Shown here: in pieces, positions 1 through 8,800 of the stretch
How positions within the stretch are numbered: the first letter of the stretch is position 1
Layout: the number at the start of each line of letters is the position of its first letter
Origin: Pectobacterium cacticida
Lineage (GTDB): Bacteria; Pseudomonadota; Gammaproteobacteria; Enterobacterales; Enterobacteriaceae
Reading direction: 5' to 3'
Length of the DNA: 64,000 nucleotides
Assembly: GCF_036885195.1 (NCBI RefSeq)
Contig: NZ_CP133656.1
Coordinates: forward strand, 62,001-126,000
Made by a program: the position numbers and the translations under genes
Notes under the pieces: model-generated
Seen by the model: only the letters and a program-made list of their open reading frames with translations
What the model was told of the DNA's origin: nothing
The model's database searches: none

Positions 1-1
1 G

Positions 2-466
2 GTGATCGCCGATGAACCGGTTTCGGCGTTGGACGTATCGGTGCGTGCGCAGGTGCTGAACCTGATGATGGATTTGCAGCAGGAGTTGGGGCTGTCTTAC
101 GTCTTCATCTCGCACGATCTGTCCGTGGTCGAGCATATCGCTGATGAAGTGATGGTGATGTATCTGGGTCGCTGTGTCGAGAAGGGCAGTAAAGATGCCA
201 TTTTCAGCAACCCGCGTCACCCTTATACACAGGCGTTACTGTCCGCGACGCCGCGTCTGAACCCGGATTTACGCCGCGAGCGCATTAAGCTGACTGGCGA
301 ACTGCCCAGCCCGCTGAATCCGCCGCCGGGCTGCGCGTTCAACGCCCGCTGCCAGCGCTGCTTTAGCACCTGCATGCAGCATCAGCCGCAGTTGAAAGCC
401 TATGGCGATCAGCAGGTCGCCTGCTTCGCTGTCGATCAAGACGAGCAGGGCAAGGCTGTCGCCTAG
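2..466 (+). CDS. dppF: Dipeptide ABC transporter ATP-binding protein DppF, C-terminal part
   Basis: ATPase subunit of a dipeptide/oligopeptide importer, acting on the cytoplasmic face of the inner membrane. The window opens inside the nucleotide-binding domain: the first residues carry the end of Walker B (IADEP), then the D-loop SALDVS and the switch histidine in FISHDLSVVEHIAD. The last ~70 residues form the oligopeptide/dipeptide C-terminal domain, with the HPYTQALLSA signature and a cysteine cluster (CAFNARCQRC) typical of DppD/DppF/OppF. Walker A and the Q-loop lie off the left edge. That it is DppF rather than OppF is inferred from its resemblance to enterobacterial DppF; the neighbours that would settle it are outside the window. 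Confidence 0.88.
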   Translation: MIADEPVSALDVSVRAQVLNLMMDLQQELGLSYVFISHDLSVVEHIADEVMVMYLGRCVEKGSKDAIFSNPRHPYTQALLSATPRLNPDLRRERIKLTGELPSPLNPPPGCAFNARCQRCFSTCMQHQPQLKAYGDQQVACFAVDQDEQGKAVA

Positions 467-467
467 T

Positions 468-838
468 TTATCTTTCTAGCCCACGCCGCTTTTTCGGGGC
501 GTGAGGCTTATTCTTCGTCAACCATGTTTTGGTCAACTCGTCGCCCGGTAATAACGCATTACCGTTATCAGAGACTTTAATAGTGAAAGCACCATTGGAA
601 TACAGTGTGATACGCGGTTGTCGTCTTTTCCTTCCACAACATATGCTGCTTTAATAAAATCATAAAGTGACTGTCCTGCCGGGCAAAACGTTAAGCCTTC
701 AGCGCTGGCATCTTTATCCTGATCCTAAAACATCCCTTCAAGCCATCGCGACTCTCCCCCGTTACAGCTAATGGCATACTCAACACGAAGGTAATCGCTA
801 AAAAAGTAACGTATTTATTTATGACTAACTCCTTTTTA
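468..838 (-). pseudogene. Decayed small secreted-protein gene
   Basis: A ribosome-binding site (AAGGAG, about 832-837) precedes a minus-strand signal-peptide-like start, NKYVTFLAITFVLSMPLAVTG, but the expected start codon reads ATA. The frame then breaks at least twice. A second frame continues with AEGLTFCPAGQSLYDFIKAA and a third ends with NGNALLPGDELTKTWLTKNK before a TAA at 468-470, directly against the dppF stop. Coding-like residues jumping between frames in order point to a dead gene of about 120 codons. I do not recognise the family. The hairpin CACGCC...GGCGTG at about 483-504 lies inside its 3' end and may also serve as the dppF terminator. Confidence 0.4.
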
Positions 839-903
839 TAAAAATAACAGCGTGAAAAAAATATATTTTTATTCTGACAACGCCAACCCGCCAACCCGCC
901 AAC

Positions 904-999
904 CGCTGGCTGGAAGAGTCGGGCTTTATCACCGGCATGCCGGTGACCGTCACGGTGGAGCGGGGCAGGATTATTATTGAGACGCAGATTAATTTGTAG
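904..999 (+). pseudogene. SymE-like toxin, C-terminal remnant
   Basis: The last 31 codons, from RWLEESGFITGMPVTVTVE to QINL and a TAG stop, match the end of the intact SymE-like gene at 2947-3171 almost residue for residue. The N-terminal half is missing. It is replaced just upstream by a short tandem repeat (about three copies of GCCAACCC, 882-904), which may mark the breakpoint. SymE proteins have an AbrB-like fold and are reported as SOS-induced RNA-degrading or nucleoid-condensing toxins. This remnant converges on immunity gene 1 across the first copy of the shared hairpin terminator. Confidence 0.7.
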
Positions 1000-1027
1000 T
1001 GGCTAATCAACCTATAAAAATAAAATA

Positions 1028-1062
1028 GCCGGAAGGATCATATGATCGCTTCCGGCCTTTTT
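1028..1062. terminator. Shared bidirectional terminator, copy 1
   Basis: GCCGGAAG-GATC and GATC-GCTTCCGGC form a long stem with a short loop, followed by CTTTTT on the plus strand; A-rich sequence lies on the other side. It sits between the SymE remnant and the convergent immunity gene 1. Two near-identical copies lie at 3199-3225 and 5417-5444 in the same context. Confidence 0.75.
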
Positions 1063-1085
1063 AACTAACAATTAAAGTATAAAAT

Positions 1086-1364
1086 CTAAACATCATTAAA
1101 TATGTCTATTAACTTTTCTATTCGGATTCCATATGCATTTATCTCCCCATCATTACCTATACCAACATTAGATATAGCATTCGACAGTTCATCTAAAATA
1201 ACATCAACATCCCGTTCAGAAAACTCAACAAAATATCTACCAGTCGGATACATATCTTTTATTTTTATTTCCCCTTCACTCTCTTTTAATATCCCAGCTA
1301 TATGAGGGTCAGAAATAAAAGCAAGAAGATCATTTATAACCTCACGATTTAGCTTAAAATTCAT
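1086..1364 (-). CDS. Predicted immunity protein for Rhs tip 1
   Basis: A 92-residue, acidic, cytoplasmic protein without signal peptide or recognised domain. It starts 4 bases after the stop of the orphan Rhs tip 1, the standard place for an immunity gene, and is AT-rich like the tip and unlike the GC-rich rhs core. Its inferred job is to bind and block the tip 1 toxin in the producing cell. It ends facing the SymE remnant across terminator copy 1. The function is inferred from position only. Confidence 0.65.
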   Translation of the reverse strand: MNFKLNREVINDLLAFISDPHIAGILKESEGEIKIKDMYPTGRYFVEFSERDVDVILDELSNAISNVGIGNDGEINAYGIRIEKLIDIFNDV

Positions 1365-1368
1365 AGCC

Positions 1369-2754
1369 TCACCTTATCATTTTGGGGTTGTAACTAAAGC
1401 CAAGATCATTAGCTCTGCGTTGCGCTGAACCACCTCCCGAGACTCGACTAGTTCCTTGACTCCAAATTTCTGGCCCGCGAGATTTTCCGAATGTTGTAAC
1501 AACCTTACCGTCTTGATTTAATACGACAGTTGCCCTTTTACATTGATAGCGGGTTGTTCCATTTGCATTTTCTACAACTTTTTTAGGGTTTTTCACTGCA
1601 TCGAGCATATCTTTAGCATTGACCCCTTTACCAATATTACGGCCAACTGCTTGGTTTAAAACATGTTTCGTATAACCAGTAATTTTTCCAGCTACTGGCT
1701 TATTCGGCTGTTTACAACCCGATTCCGCCAACCCGAACGGATCCACCCACTCCAGTGGGTTATGAACGTAACCTTGAGGCCTTATTCCTCCAAGCAACCC
1801 TATCGGATCGGGCGATAGGCACTGTCCGCTTTCCGCATCATAGTAACGATGGCGGTTGTAGTAAAGCCCGGTTTCCGCATCGTATAATTGCCCCTGATAG
1901 CGCAGTTCGCAGTACACTTCCTCGTTCGCTGCGTCCCCCAGGTAGCGCCGCAGCGGGATAGGTCGCCGCTCCTCGCGGTATCCGCCCCACAGCGCCTGTT
2001 CGCCGCGCCAGTGGATTTCGCCTTCCTCGCTGCATAGCTCCCGCGCCGTGCCCGTCAGGTCGGTCACGATATAGTGCAGGCGCGTGCTTCCGCCCTTTGC
2101 CTCCACCTGCGCCAGCGGCCGGAAGCTCCCCGGCTCGTATACCCACTGCACTTCCCGTGCCGCCGACCCGTCGGCCCGGTACTGCTGCTGACCGGTCAGC
2201 TGGTCGCCGTCCCAGCGGTACGCCACGCGCGTGACCGCCTGCGCCGACGGGGATTGACCCTCGCGTACCTTGTTGATTCTGCGCCCGAACGCATCGTAGC
2301 GATAGCGCCAGCGCGCCCCGTCCGGCAGGCTCACCCGTACCAGCCGGTCCTGCGCGTCCCAGTCGAAATAGGTCTCCTTCGGCCTGAACCCCGGCCGCGT
2401 TTCCCGCTTCACAATCAGACGCCCACAGTCGTCATAGCGGTACTGCGTATGGCCCCGCTCGACCACCCGGCCCGCCGCATCGTACCGTGCCGATGCCTGT
2501 ACCACCGCATCCTGTACCTTCAGCGTCTCACCCAGACCCGGCGCTATCTGCGCCACCTCGCACAGGTTCTGTTCGCTGTCGTAGCCAAACAGCCGCGCCT
2601 GACGCCGTCGTCCTTCGTCACGGCGCTCTGCCGTCACCAGCCCGGCGCCGTTGAGCCGGAACGCCTGTTCGCCCCAGTGGCTGTCTGAGATACCCGTCAG
2701 GTTGCCCTCCACATCGTAGCCAAAGCGCGTCTCGCTGCCGTCTTCGTATACCAC
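1369..2754 (-). CDS. Orphan Rhs C-terminal piece with toxin tip 1 (RNase-like)
   Basis: This carries the last ~340 residues of an Rhs core plus a variable toxin tip of about 119 residues. Core homology to the full rhs at 5830-11109 extends on the same strand to about 2789, beyond the apparent GTG start. The core is internally deleted: VYEDGSETRFGYDVEGNLT joins directly to DSHWGEQAFRLNGAGL, skipping several hundred residues. The core ends with the self-cleavage region YVHNPLEWVDPFGL. The tip (GYTKHVLNQAVGR, then ATVVLNQDGKVVTTFGKSRG) resembles tips of contact-dependent toxins of the BECR RNase fold; this is family resemblance, not proof. With no N-terminal secretion part it is a displaced tip that could be rebuilt into the full gene by recombination, or expressed internally. 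Confidence 0.75.
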   Translation of the reverse strand: MVYEDGSETRFGYDVEGNLTGISDSHWGEQAFRLNGAGLVTAERRDEGRRRQARLFGYDSEQNLCEVAQIAPGLGETLKVQDAVVQASARYDAAGRVVERGHTQYRYDDCGRLIVKRETRPGFRPKETYFDWDAQDRLVRVSLPDGARWRYRYDAFGRRINKVREGQSPSAQAVTRVAYRWDGDQLTGQQQYRADGSAAREVQWVYEPGSFRPLAQVEAKGGSTRLHYIVTDLTGTARELCSEEGEIHWRGEQALWGGYREERRPIPLRRYLGDAANEEVYCELRYQGQLYDAETGLYYNRHRYYDAESGQCLSPDPIGLLGGIRPQGYVHNPLEWVDPFGLAESGCKQPNKPVAGKITGYTKHVLNQAVGRNIGKGVNAKDMLDAVKNPKKVVENANGTTRYQCKRATVVLNQDGKVVTTFGKSRGPEIWSQGTSRVSGGGSAQRRANDLGFSYNPKMIR

Positions 2755-2790
2755 TTTCGCCGGTGAGGCGCGTGCGCCGTCATATTCCCA

Positions 2791-2871
2791 GAAGATGAGG
2801 ATAAGGAAGTGATTAAGAAGTTGCTGGATGCCTTTTTAACCAAGAAGCAGTTACAGGCGCTGGCAAAGTAA
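2791..2871 (+). pseudogene. HTH (XRE-type) regulator, C-terminal remnant
   Basis: An open stretch of 26 codons ending in TAA reads EDEDKEVIKKLLDAFLTKKQ then LQALAK. This is the usual C-terminal helix of small XRE-type regulators found beside SymE-like genes. It begins exactly where rhs core homology on the other strand stops (2789/2790), so it is a truncated leftover joined to the displaced rhs piece. The intact symE-like gene starts 75 bases downstream on the same strand. The family assignment rests on this short helix alone. Confidence 0.45.
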
Positions 2872-2946
2872 CGGCGTTAACGCGGAACTGACGCGCTTGC
2901 AACACGTCAGCCCGCTCACCACAAGCAACTAAAAGAGGTAGTTACT

Positions 2947-3171
2947 ATGGCTAAGGCACATTCTAAGTCAGGCGTCACCGTTAATAAAGCAACCAAAACA
3001 GAGCGTTACTACACCGTGGGATACGCCCCGCATAATGGTAAACCCAACCCGCCCTCTGCCATCAACCTTAAAGGTCGCTGGCTGGAAGAGTCCGGTTTTA
3101 TCACCGGCATGCCCGTCACCGTCACGGTGGATTGGGGCAGGACTATTATTGAGACGCAGATTAATTTTTAG
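2947..3171 (+). CDS. SymE-like type I toxin family protein
   Basis: Intact 74-residue protein. The N-terminal third is basic (MAKAHSKSGVTVNKATKTER), followed by the SymE core with YYTVGYAP, then the AbrB-like half GRWLEESGFITGMPVTVTVD and a final ETQINF. A ribosome-binding site (AAGAGG) lies just upstream of ATG. SymE in E. coli is SOS-induced, controlled by an antisense RNA, and affects RNA and the nucleoid. No LexA box or antisense RNA is apparent here. It converges on immunity gene 2 across terminator copy 2. It is the only intact copy of three in this locus, so it may be the working one or simply the least decayed passenger. Confidence 0.75.
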   Translation: MAKAHSKSGVTVNKATKTERYYTVGYAPHNGKPNPPSAINLKGRWLEESGFITGMPVTVTVDWGRTIIETQINF

Positions 3172-3198
3172 CGACTGACCAGACCATAAAATAAAAAA

Positions 3199-3225
3199 CC
3201 GGAAGGATCGGGTGATCGCTTCCGG
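3199..3225. terminator. Shared bidirectional terminator, copy 2
   Basis: CCGGAAGGATC pairs with GATCGCTTCCGG around a short loop. It lies between the intact symE-like gene and convergent immunity gene 2. Flanking A-rich (left) and T-rich (right) tracts suit termination in both directions. Same hairpin as at 1028 and 5417. Confidence 0.75.
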
Positions 3226-3236
3226 CTATTATTTAA

Positions 3237-3593
3237 TTATTCGCCATCATAAGAGATCGTTGCTTCAACCGCATCTCTAAACCAGTCCCAAAAATGATTA
3301 AATTCACGAACGTTTTCATATCCCTCGCTAGAGAAGTCGTGAATGATAATAACTTTACCATCCTTTCCTTTTTCCCAACATGCAATGTCATCATTATCTT
3401 CCCGACGAGCAAAAGGAATTAAATCTCTTGATGGATATCTATTTTTAATACCATTAAATCTGGTTCTTAAACGCTCTTCTGTAAGAATGATCCAAGGATC
3501 AAAATCGAGCAACCCCTGATCAACTATTCTCGTAAATTCAGAAGGATATGAGAACCACTCAGGCAATTCATTTTGTAAAAATAGTTTTTCCAT
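3237..3593 (-). CDS. SMI1/KNR4 (SUKH)-family immunity protein for Rhs tip 2
   Basis: 118 residues with the SUKH pattern: an N-terminal LPEWFSYPSEF, then DPWIILTEERL, PFARREDNDDIACW, and a C-terminal aromatic helix FNHFWDWFRDAVE. SUKH proteins are among the commonest immunity proteins of polymorphic toxins, especially nuclease tips. The gene starts one base after the stop of Rhs tip 2, so the two are cotranscribed. It is AT-rich compared with the rhs core. The cognate pairing is inferred from adjacency. Confidence 0.75.
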   Translation of the reverse strand: MEKLFLQNELPEWFSYPSEFTRIVDQGLLDFDPWIILTEERLRTRFNGIKNRYPSRDLIPFARREDNDDIACWEKGKDGKVIIIHDFSSEGYENVREFNHFWDWFRDAVEATISYDGE

Positions 3594-3594
3594 A

Positions 3595-5007
3595 TTAATC
3601 CATAGATCCTATTACAGGTGAACCACTAGGATATTGATTTCTATATCCTGCACTTTGCTTCCCAATTCTGAGATTTATCGCCTCTTCCCAACTTGAAGGT
3701 GTTCCTTTCTTCGTTGTAAAACGCTCAACAAAATCACTTGGCAAAGCATCTGATGCTTCATGAATTCTAGCCTTAACATTAATCCCGGCTCTAGAGGCAG
3801 CCAAAACCCTAGTATTATCGATAGTTGTCAATTTTCCATCACTCATTCTGACAACATCAATCGGATCACCCGCCCATCCATTATTTTTCATACTATCAGT
3901 TAAATCAGCGGCGCCATTTACAGAGCTCTGGCTAAAACGAATATCTTTAGGATCTAATTCATGTATCGTCCCAGATCCCTTAGTTTTTCCTTCCTTCGGC
4001 GTTAGTCCAAACGGATCAACATATGTGAGCGGATTATGTACATACCCTTGCGGCCTTATCCCCCCACCCAGCCCTATCGGGTCGGGCGATAGGTACTGTC
4101 CGCTTTCCGTATCATAGTAACGATGGCGGTTGTAGTAAAGCCCGGTTTCCGCATCGTACAATTGTCCCTGATAGCGCAGTTCGCAGTACACTTCCTCGTT
4201 CGCCGCGTCCCCCAGGTAGCGCCGCAGCGGGATAGGTCGCCGCTCCTCGCGGTATCCGCCCCACAGCGCCTGTTCGCCGCGCCAGTGGATTTCGCCTTCC
4301 TCGCTGCACAGCTCCCGCGCCGTGCCCGTCAGGTCGGTCACGATATAGTGCAGGCGCGTGCTCCCGCCCTTTGCCTCCACCTGCGCCAGCGGCCGGAAGC
4401 TCCCCGGCTCGTATACCCACTGCACTTCCCGTGCCGCCGACCCGTCGGCCCGGTACTGCTGCTGACCGGTCAGCTGGTCGCCGTCCCAGCGGTACGCCAC
4501 GCGCGTGACCGCCTGCGCCGACGGGGATTGACCCTCGCGTACCTTGTTGATTCTGCGCCCGAACGCATCGTAGCGATAGCGCCAGCGCGCCCCGTCCGGC
4601 AGGCTCACCCGTATCAGTCGGTCCTGCGCGTCCCAGTCGAAATAGGTCTCCTTCGGCCTGAACCCCGGCCGCGTTTCCCGCTTCACAATCAGACGCCCGC
4701 AGTCGTCATAGCGGTACTGCGTATGGCCCCGCTCGACCACCCGGCCCGCCGCATCGTACCGTGCCGATGCCTGTACCACCGCGTCCTGTACCTTCAGCGT
4801 CTCACCCAGACCGGGCGCTATCAGCGCCACCTCACACAGATTCTGCTCGCTGTCATAGCCAAACAGCCGCGCCTGACGCCGTCGTCCTTCGTCACGGCGC
4901 TCTGCCGTCACCAGCCCGGCGCCGTTGAGCCGGAACGCCTGTTCACCCCAGTGGCTGTCTGTGATACCCGTCAGACGGTCCAGCACATCGTACTGATACC
5001 GGTACAA
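3595..5007 (-). CDS. Orphan Rhs C-terminal piece with toxin tip 2 (ParB-like)
   Basis: A second displaced rhs fragment: about 335 residues of core nearly identical to the full-length gene, ending PIGLGGGIRPQGYVHNPLTY then VDPFGL, and a tip of about 135 residues. The tip contains LDPKDIRFSQSSVNG and IDNTRVLAASRAG, a ParB/Srx-like pattern seen in nuclease-type tips; the activity is inferred. The frame apparently starts at TTG, but core homology reaches about 5117 with a different internal deletion from orphan 1: sequence for FRYGAFDN is fused out of frame to GRDWTYGFDHSGRLS. No translocation region is present. Confidence 0.75.
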   Translation of the reverse strand: MYRYQYDVLDRLTGITDSHWGEQAFRLNGAGLVTAERRDEGRRRQARLFGYDSEQNLCEVALIAPGLGETLKVQDAVVQASARYDAAGRVVERGHTQYRYDDCGRLIVKRETRPGFRPKETYFDWDAQDRLIRVSLPDGARWRYRYDAFGRRINKVREGQSPSAQAVTRVAYRWDGDQLTGQQQYRADGSAAREVQWVYEPGSFRPLAQVEAKGGSTRLHYIVTDLTGTARELCSEEGEIHWRGEQALWGGYREERRPIPLRRYLGDAANEEVYCELRYQGQLYDAETGLYYNRHRYYDTESGQYLSPDPIGLGGGIRPQGYVHNPLTYVDPFGLTPKEGKTKGSGTIHELDPKDIRFSQSSVNGAADLTDSMKNNGWAGDPIDVVRMSDGKLTTIDNTRVLAASRAGINVKARIHEASDALPSDFVERFTTKKGTPSSWEEAINLRIGKQSAGYRNQYPSGSPVIGSMD

Positions 5008-5117
5008 CCGACCGTCGTAATGGCGCTCATCGCTCAGTCGACCGCTATGGTCAAAGCCGTAGGTCCAGTCGCGTCCAACTGGTTATCGAACGCGCCGTAA
5101 CGGAACTGGTAGCAAAG

Positions 5118-5389
5118 GCAGGATTTGCCGCCGAGACGCTGTTTCGTATCAGCCTCTACTGCAACGGGCTGATACTGACGCGGCTGGATGAGGACACCGA
5201 TATCGCCGCGCTGATGACCGAACTGGACGGCAGCGAGACGGAAGGCGCGGACTGGGTGGGTGACAACGGGGAACTCACACTGGCGGCGACTGGCTCACCC
5301 TGAGCGGGTTACCCGGCCAGCCGTTAAGCATTGAAGTGCTGCCCGGTAAGATAATTATTCGGGCAGAGATAGAGACTATGCTGGCGTAA
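5118..5389 (+). pseudogene. SymE-like gene remnant with frameshift
   Basis: Reads AETLFRISLYCNGLILTRLD, then GADWVGDNGELTLA, and after a one-base loss near 5282 continues GDWLTLSGLPGQPLSIEVLP then GKIIIRAEIETMLA and a TAA at 5387. The second half follows the SymE pattern (GRWLEESGF..GMPVTVTV..GRTIIE in the intact copy), but it is a clearly diverged family member, not a recent duplicate. The left end is cut where rhs core homology stops (about 5117), and no start is visible. It sits against terminator copy 3, facing immunity gene 3, exactly as the other two copies do. Confidence 0.6.
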
Positions 5390-5416
5390 TAATACCAGCC
5401 GCTAAAAATAAAATAG

Positions 5417-5444
5417 CCGGAAGGATCTTTACGATCGCTTCCGG
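5417..5444. terminator. Shared bidirectional terminator, copy 3
   Basis: GCCGGAAGGATC pairs with GATCGCTTCCGG, preceded by an A-rich tract matching that of copy 1. It separates the broken SymE-like gene from convergent immunity gene 3. Confidence 0.7.
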
Positions 5445-5464
5445 TATCCCACCCTATAAATAAA

Positions 5465-5842
5465 TCACTCACTATTAATAATATACTCTTCAAAAAAACA
5501 CTTTATTCTTTTCAGAAAAAGCAATTTATCTTCTATATCGTAATCAAAAACGAAATTCACACCATTAAAAACGATGTCAACCCCATTTTCATTATTCTCA
5601 ATAATAAAAATCAACGATTGTACAATCCGTTGCCGTCGACTTGGTTCACTTTCTAAAAACCATGGTTTAACAACTGTGTCTGAAATATATTTCAATTCGC
5701 TCTCTATATTAGGGTTTTTATCCTTTATCAGATAATAATCATCATCACTAATAACATTTTCATCAAGAATAGATAATGCACTGATTGCCAAGTCATATAT
5801 CTTTTGAGTTTCGAGGCTCATTTTCCCCATCATTGCCCCCAT
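5465..5842 (-). CDS. Predicted immunity protein for full-length Rhs
   Basis: About 125 residues, acidic and rich in I, L and F, with no signal peptide and no family I recognise. The reading frame overlaps the end of the full-length rhs by 13 bases if the first ATG is used. In-frame ATGs a few codons later (KMSLETQKIYDLAIS) are alternative starts. The overlap implies coupled translation with the toxin, as expected for an immunity protein. Codon use is AT-rich like the tip. Cognate function is inferred from position. Confidence 0.65.
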   Translation of the reverse strand: MGAMMGKMSLETQKIYDLAISALSILDENVISDDDYYLIKDKNPNIESELKYISDTVVKPWFLESEPSRRQRIVQSLIFIIENNENGVDIVFNGVNFVFDYDIEDKLLFLKRIKCFFEEYIINSE

Positions 5843-8800
5843 ATAGGAAATGCAGTAACTGGATGACCACTTTGATCTAAAAACACTTGCGCAGTATTAG
5901 ATGTACCATATGTTGGCCCAATTTTACTGTATCCTTCTCCTATTTCCCTTCCGAACGGAACTATCGCACTGGTCTTATTTCCACCCGATTGCCTATATAT
6001 CGTCTGAGCTCTTTGAATCGAGTTTAATTGATCTCTGTGACTATTAAATCGAGTTGCTGCTGTCGGCGTTCGCTGCTGAATACCCGTTGTCGGATTGGTA
6101 CCATCGGTTGCTCGTCCAAGCTGCGAATCTAAGGATGTTTGAGCACCATGTCTTTCTAAGAAGTGGGCTCTAGGATTTGCATTTTCCATTTCTTGTAACC
6201 TGCGATGAGCATTGGCCTCAGCAAGCTCATTAATCCTTGCCCGTCGCTCAGCTCTCGACATTTTCTTCGGATCAGGCGGACACCCAGTCAACCCCAGCGG
6301 ATCAACCCACTCCAGCGGATTATGCACATAACCCTGTGGCCTTATTCCCCCGCCCAGCCCTATCGGATCGGGCGATAGGTACTGCCCGCTTTCCGTATCA
6401 TAGTAACGATGGCGGTTGTAGTAAAGCCCGGTTTCCGCATCGTATAATTGCCCCTGATAGCGCAGTTCGCAGTAGACTTCCTCGTTCGCCGCGTCCCCCA
6501 GGTTGCGCCGCAGCGGGATAGGTCGCCGCTCCTCGCGGTATCCGCCCCACGGCGCCTGTTCGCCGCGCCAGTGGATTTCGCCTTCCTCGCTGCATAGCTC
6601 CCGCGCCGTGCCCGTCAGGTCGGTCACGATATAGTGCAGGCGCGTGCTCCCGCCCTTTGCCTCCACCTGCGCCAGCGGCCGGAAGCTCCCCGGCTCGTAT
6701 ACCCACTGCACTTCCCGTGCCGCCGACCCGTCGGCCCGGTACTGCTGCTGACCGGTCAGTTGGTCGCCGTCCCAGCGGTACGCCACGCGCGTGACCGCCT
6801 GCGCCGACGGGGATTGCCCCTCGCGGACCTTGTTGATTCTGCGCCCGAACGCATCGTAGCGATAGCGCCAGCGCGCCCCGTCCGGCAGGCTCACCCGTAC
6901 CAGCCGGTCCTGCGCGTCCCAGTCGAAATAGGTCTCCTTCGGCCTGAACCCCGGCCGCGTTTCCCGCTTCACAATCAGACGCCCACAGTCGTCATAGCGG
7001 TACTGCGTATGGCCCCGCTCGACCACCCGGCCCGCCGCATCGTACCGTGCCGATGCCTGTACCACCGCATCCTGTACCTTCAGCGTCTCACCCAGACCCG
7101 GCGCTATCTGCGCCACCTCGCACAGGTTCTGTTCGCTGTCGTAGCCAAACAGCCGCGCCTGACGCCGTCGTCCTTGGTCACGGCGCTCTGCCGTCACCAG
7201 CCCGGCGCCGTTCAGCCGGAACGCCTGTTCGCCCCAGTGGCTGTCTGTGATACCCGTCAGACGGTCCAGCACATCGTACTGGTAGCGCCGCTCCAGCACG
7301 TCATTCACCCGACCATCCGCCCCTTCCAGCGCCTGACGTTGCAACAGGCCCGTCGGGCTCCAGTCATGACGTAACGAGAACCCGTTGCCGTTGGTACGCC
7401 GCTGCTCTTCGCCCGCGGCCGTATGGCTGAACTGCAACGGTGCGTGTGCGCCAATTGCCAGCGACGCCAGCCGCCCAGACTGCCACGCCAGGTGCAGCGG
7501 GGCAAGCAGGCCATCGACTCTGGCACGCTGACCGCCTGCGTCATAATCGCTCTGCACCGCCTCGCCGTTAAGGGTTTCCGCCACCACCTGCCCGGCGCGG
7601 TTATAGGCGTATTCCACCACGGCGTCCGGGTTGGCGGCCCGGATTAAGCGGCCCGCCGCGTCGTAGTTCAAGGCCGTGACGCTGTCGGTTTCCCCGTCCG
7701 CGTTACGGGCGGTGATAGTAATGATGCGTCCGGCGGCATCATGCGCATAATGCAGCGTGCTGCCATCCGGTGCGATGCGCTGCACCAGCCGGTCGGCCAC
7801 ATCGTACTGATACTGGTACACCCGACCGTCGTAATGGCGCTCTTCGCTCAGTCGACCGCTGTGGTCAAAGCCGTAGGTCCAGTCGCGTCCCTGACTGTTC
7901 GTCACCCCGGCGAACTCGGCCTCGGCATTGTAGTGGTAGCGCACCGTTGCCCCCAGCGGGTCGGTCGCGTCCAGCAGGTTATCGAACGCCCCGTAGCGGA
8001 ACTGGTAGCGCTGCCCCAGCGCATCCGTCACCGCCGTCAGGTTGCCCTCCACATCGTAGCCAAAGCGCGTCTCGCTGCCGTCTTCGTACACCACTTTAGC
8101 CGGTGAGGCGCGCCCGCCGTCATATTCCCAGCGGCGCACCTGTACGCCCGCCTCGTGCTCAATGTGTCGTTCGGTCAGACGGTCAAAGTCGTCATAGCGG
8201 AACCGGACCGTTGGCGCCGCATCCCGCTCCAGGCGGCTGAGCAGGCCGCGGGCGTTGTAGTGATAGCGCTGCAATACGCCGTCCGGGCTTATCACCGTCG
8301 ATAACAGCCCCGCGTCATCATAGCGGTACAGCCACTCGCGCCCTTCCGGGTCGTTCACCTCGACAACCTGCCCGGCGTCGTTACGCTGATAGTGCCAGAC
8401 GTTGCCCAGCGGGTCGGTGTAGGCCAGCAGGTGTCCGTCATCGTCATACGTATAGTGATGGATGGCGCCATCAGGCAGCGTTACCGCGGTGACCTGCCCC
8501 CAGTCATTGCGCTGGTACACCGTGCGACCGCCCAGCGGGTCGGTCTCGGCCATCAACTGGTTATCGACCCACTCGAAGCGGGTCTCACCGCCGTCGGGGG
8601 TACGTTTGAGCAAGATATTATTACGTGCATCGCGCACGTAGCTGAATATTCCGCCAAACCCGCTATGATAGTGGCTGGTCAGGGTGTCATCGTCGTATTC
8701 AAAATGACCCGGCCAGTAGCCTTCTGCGGTTCTGTCGCGGATGGCGCGGCCTTTTTTATCGTAGTCGTGTTCAACCCAGGTCGACCCCAAATCCGACCAG

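Noticed and set aside
4123..5100. 325-codon plus-strand frame opposite orphan Rhs 2
   Set aside because: It repeats opposite every rhs core copy (also 2074-2688 and 6634-7374) and is a by-product of the GC-rich core codons; no ribosome-binding site or family features.
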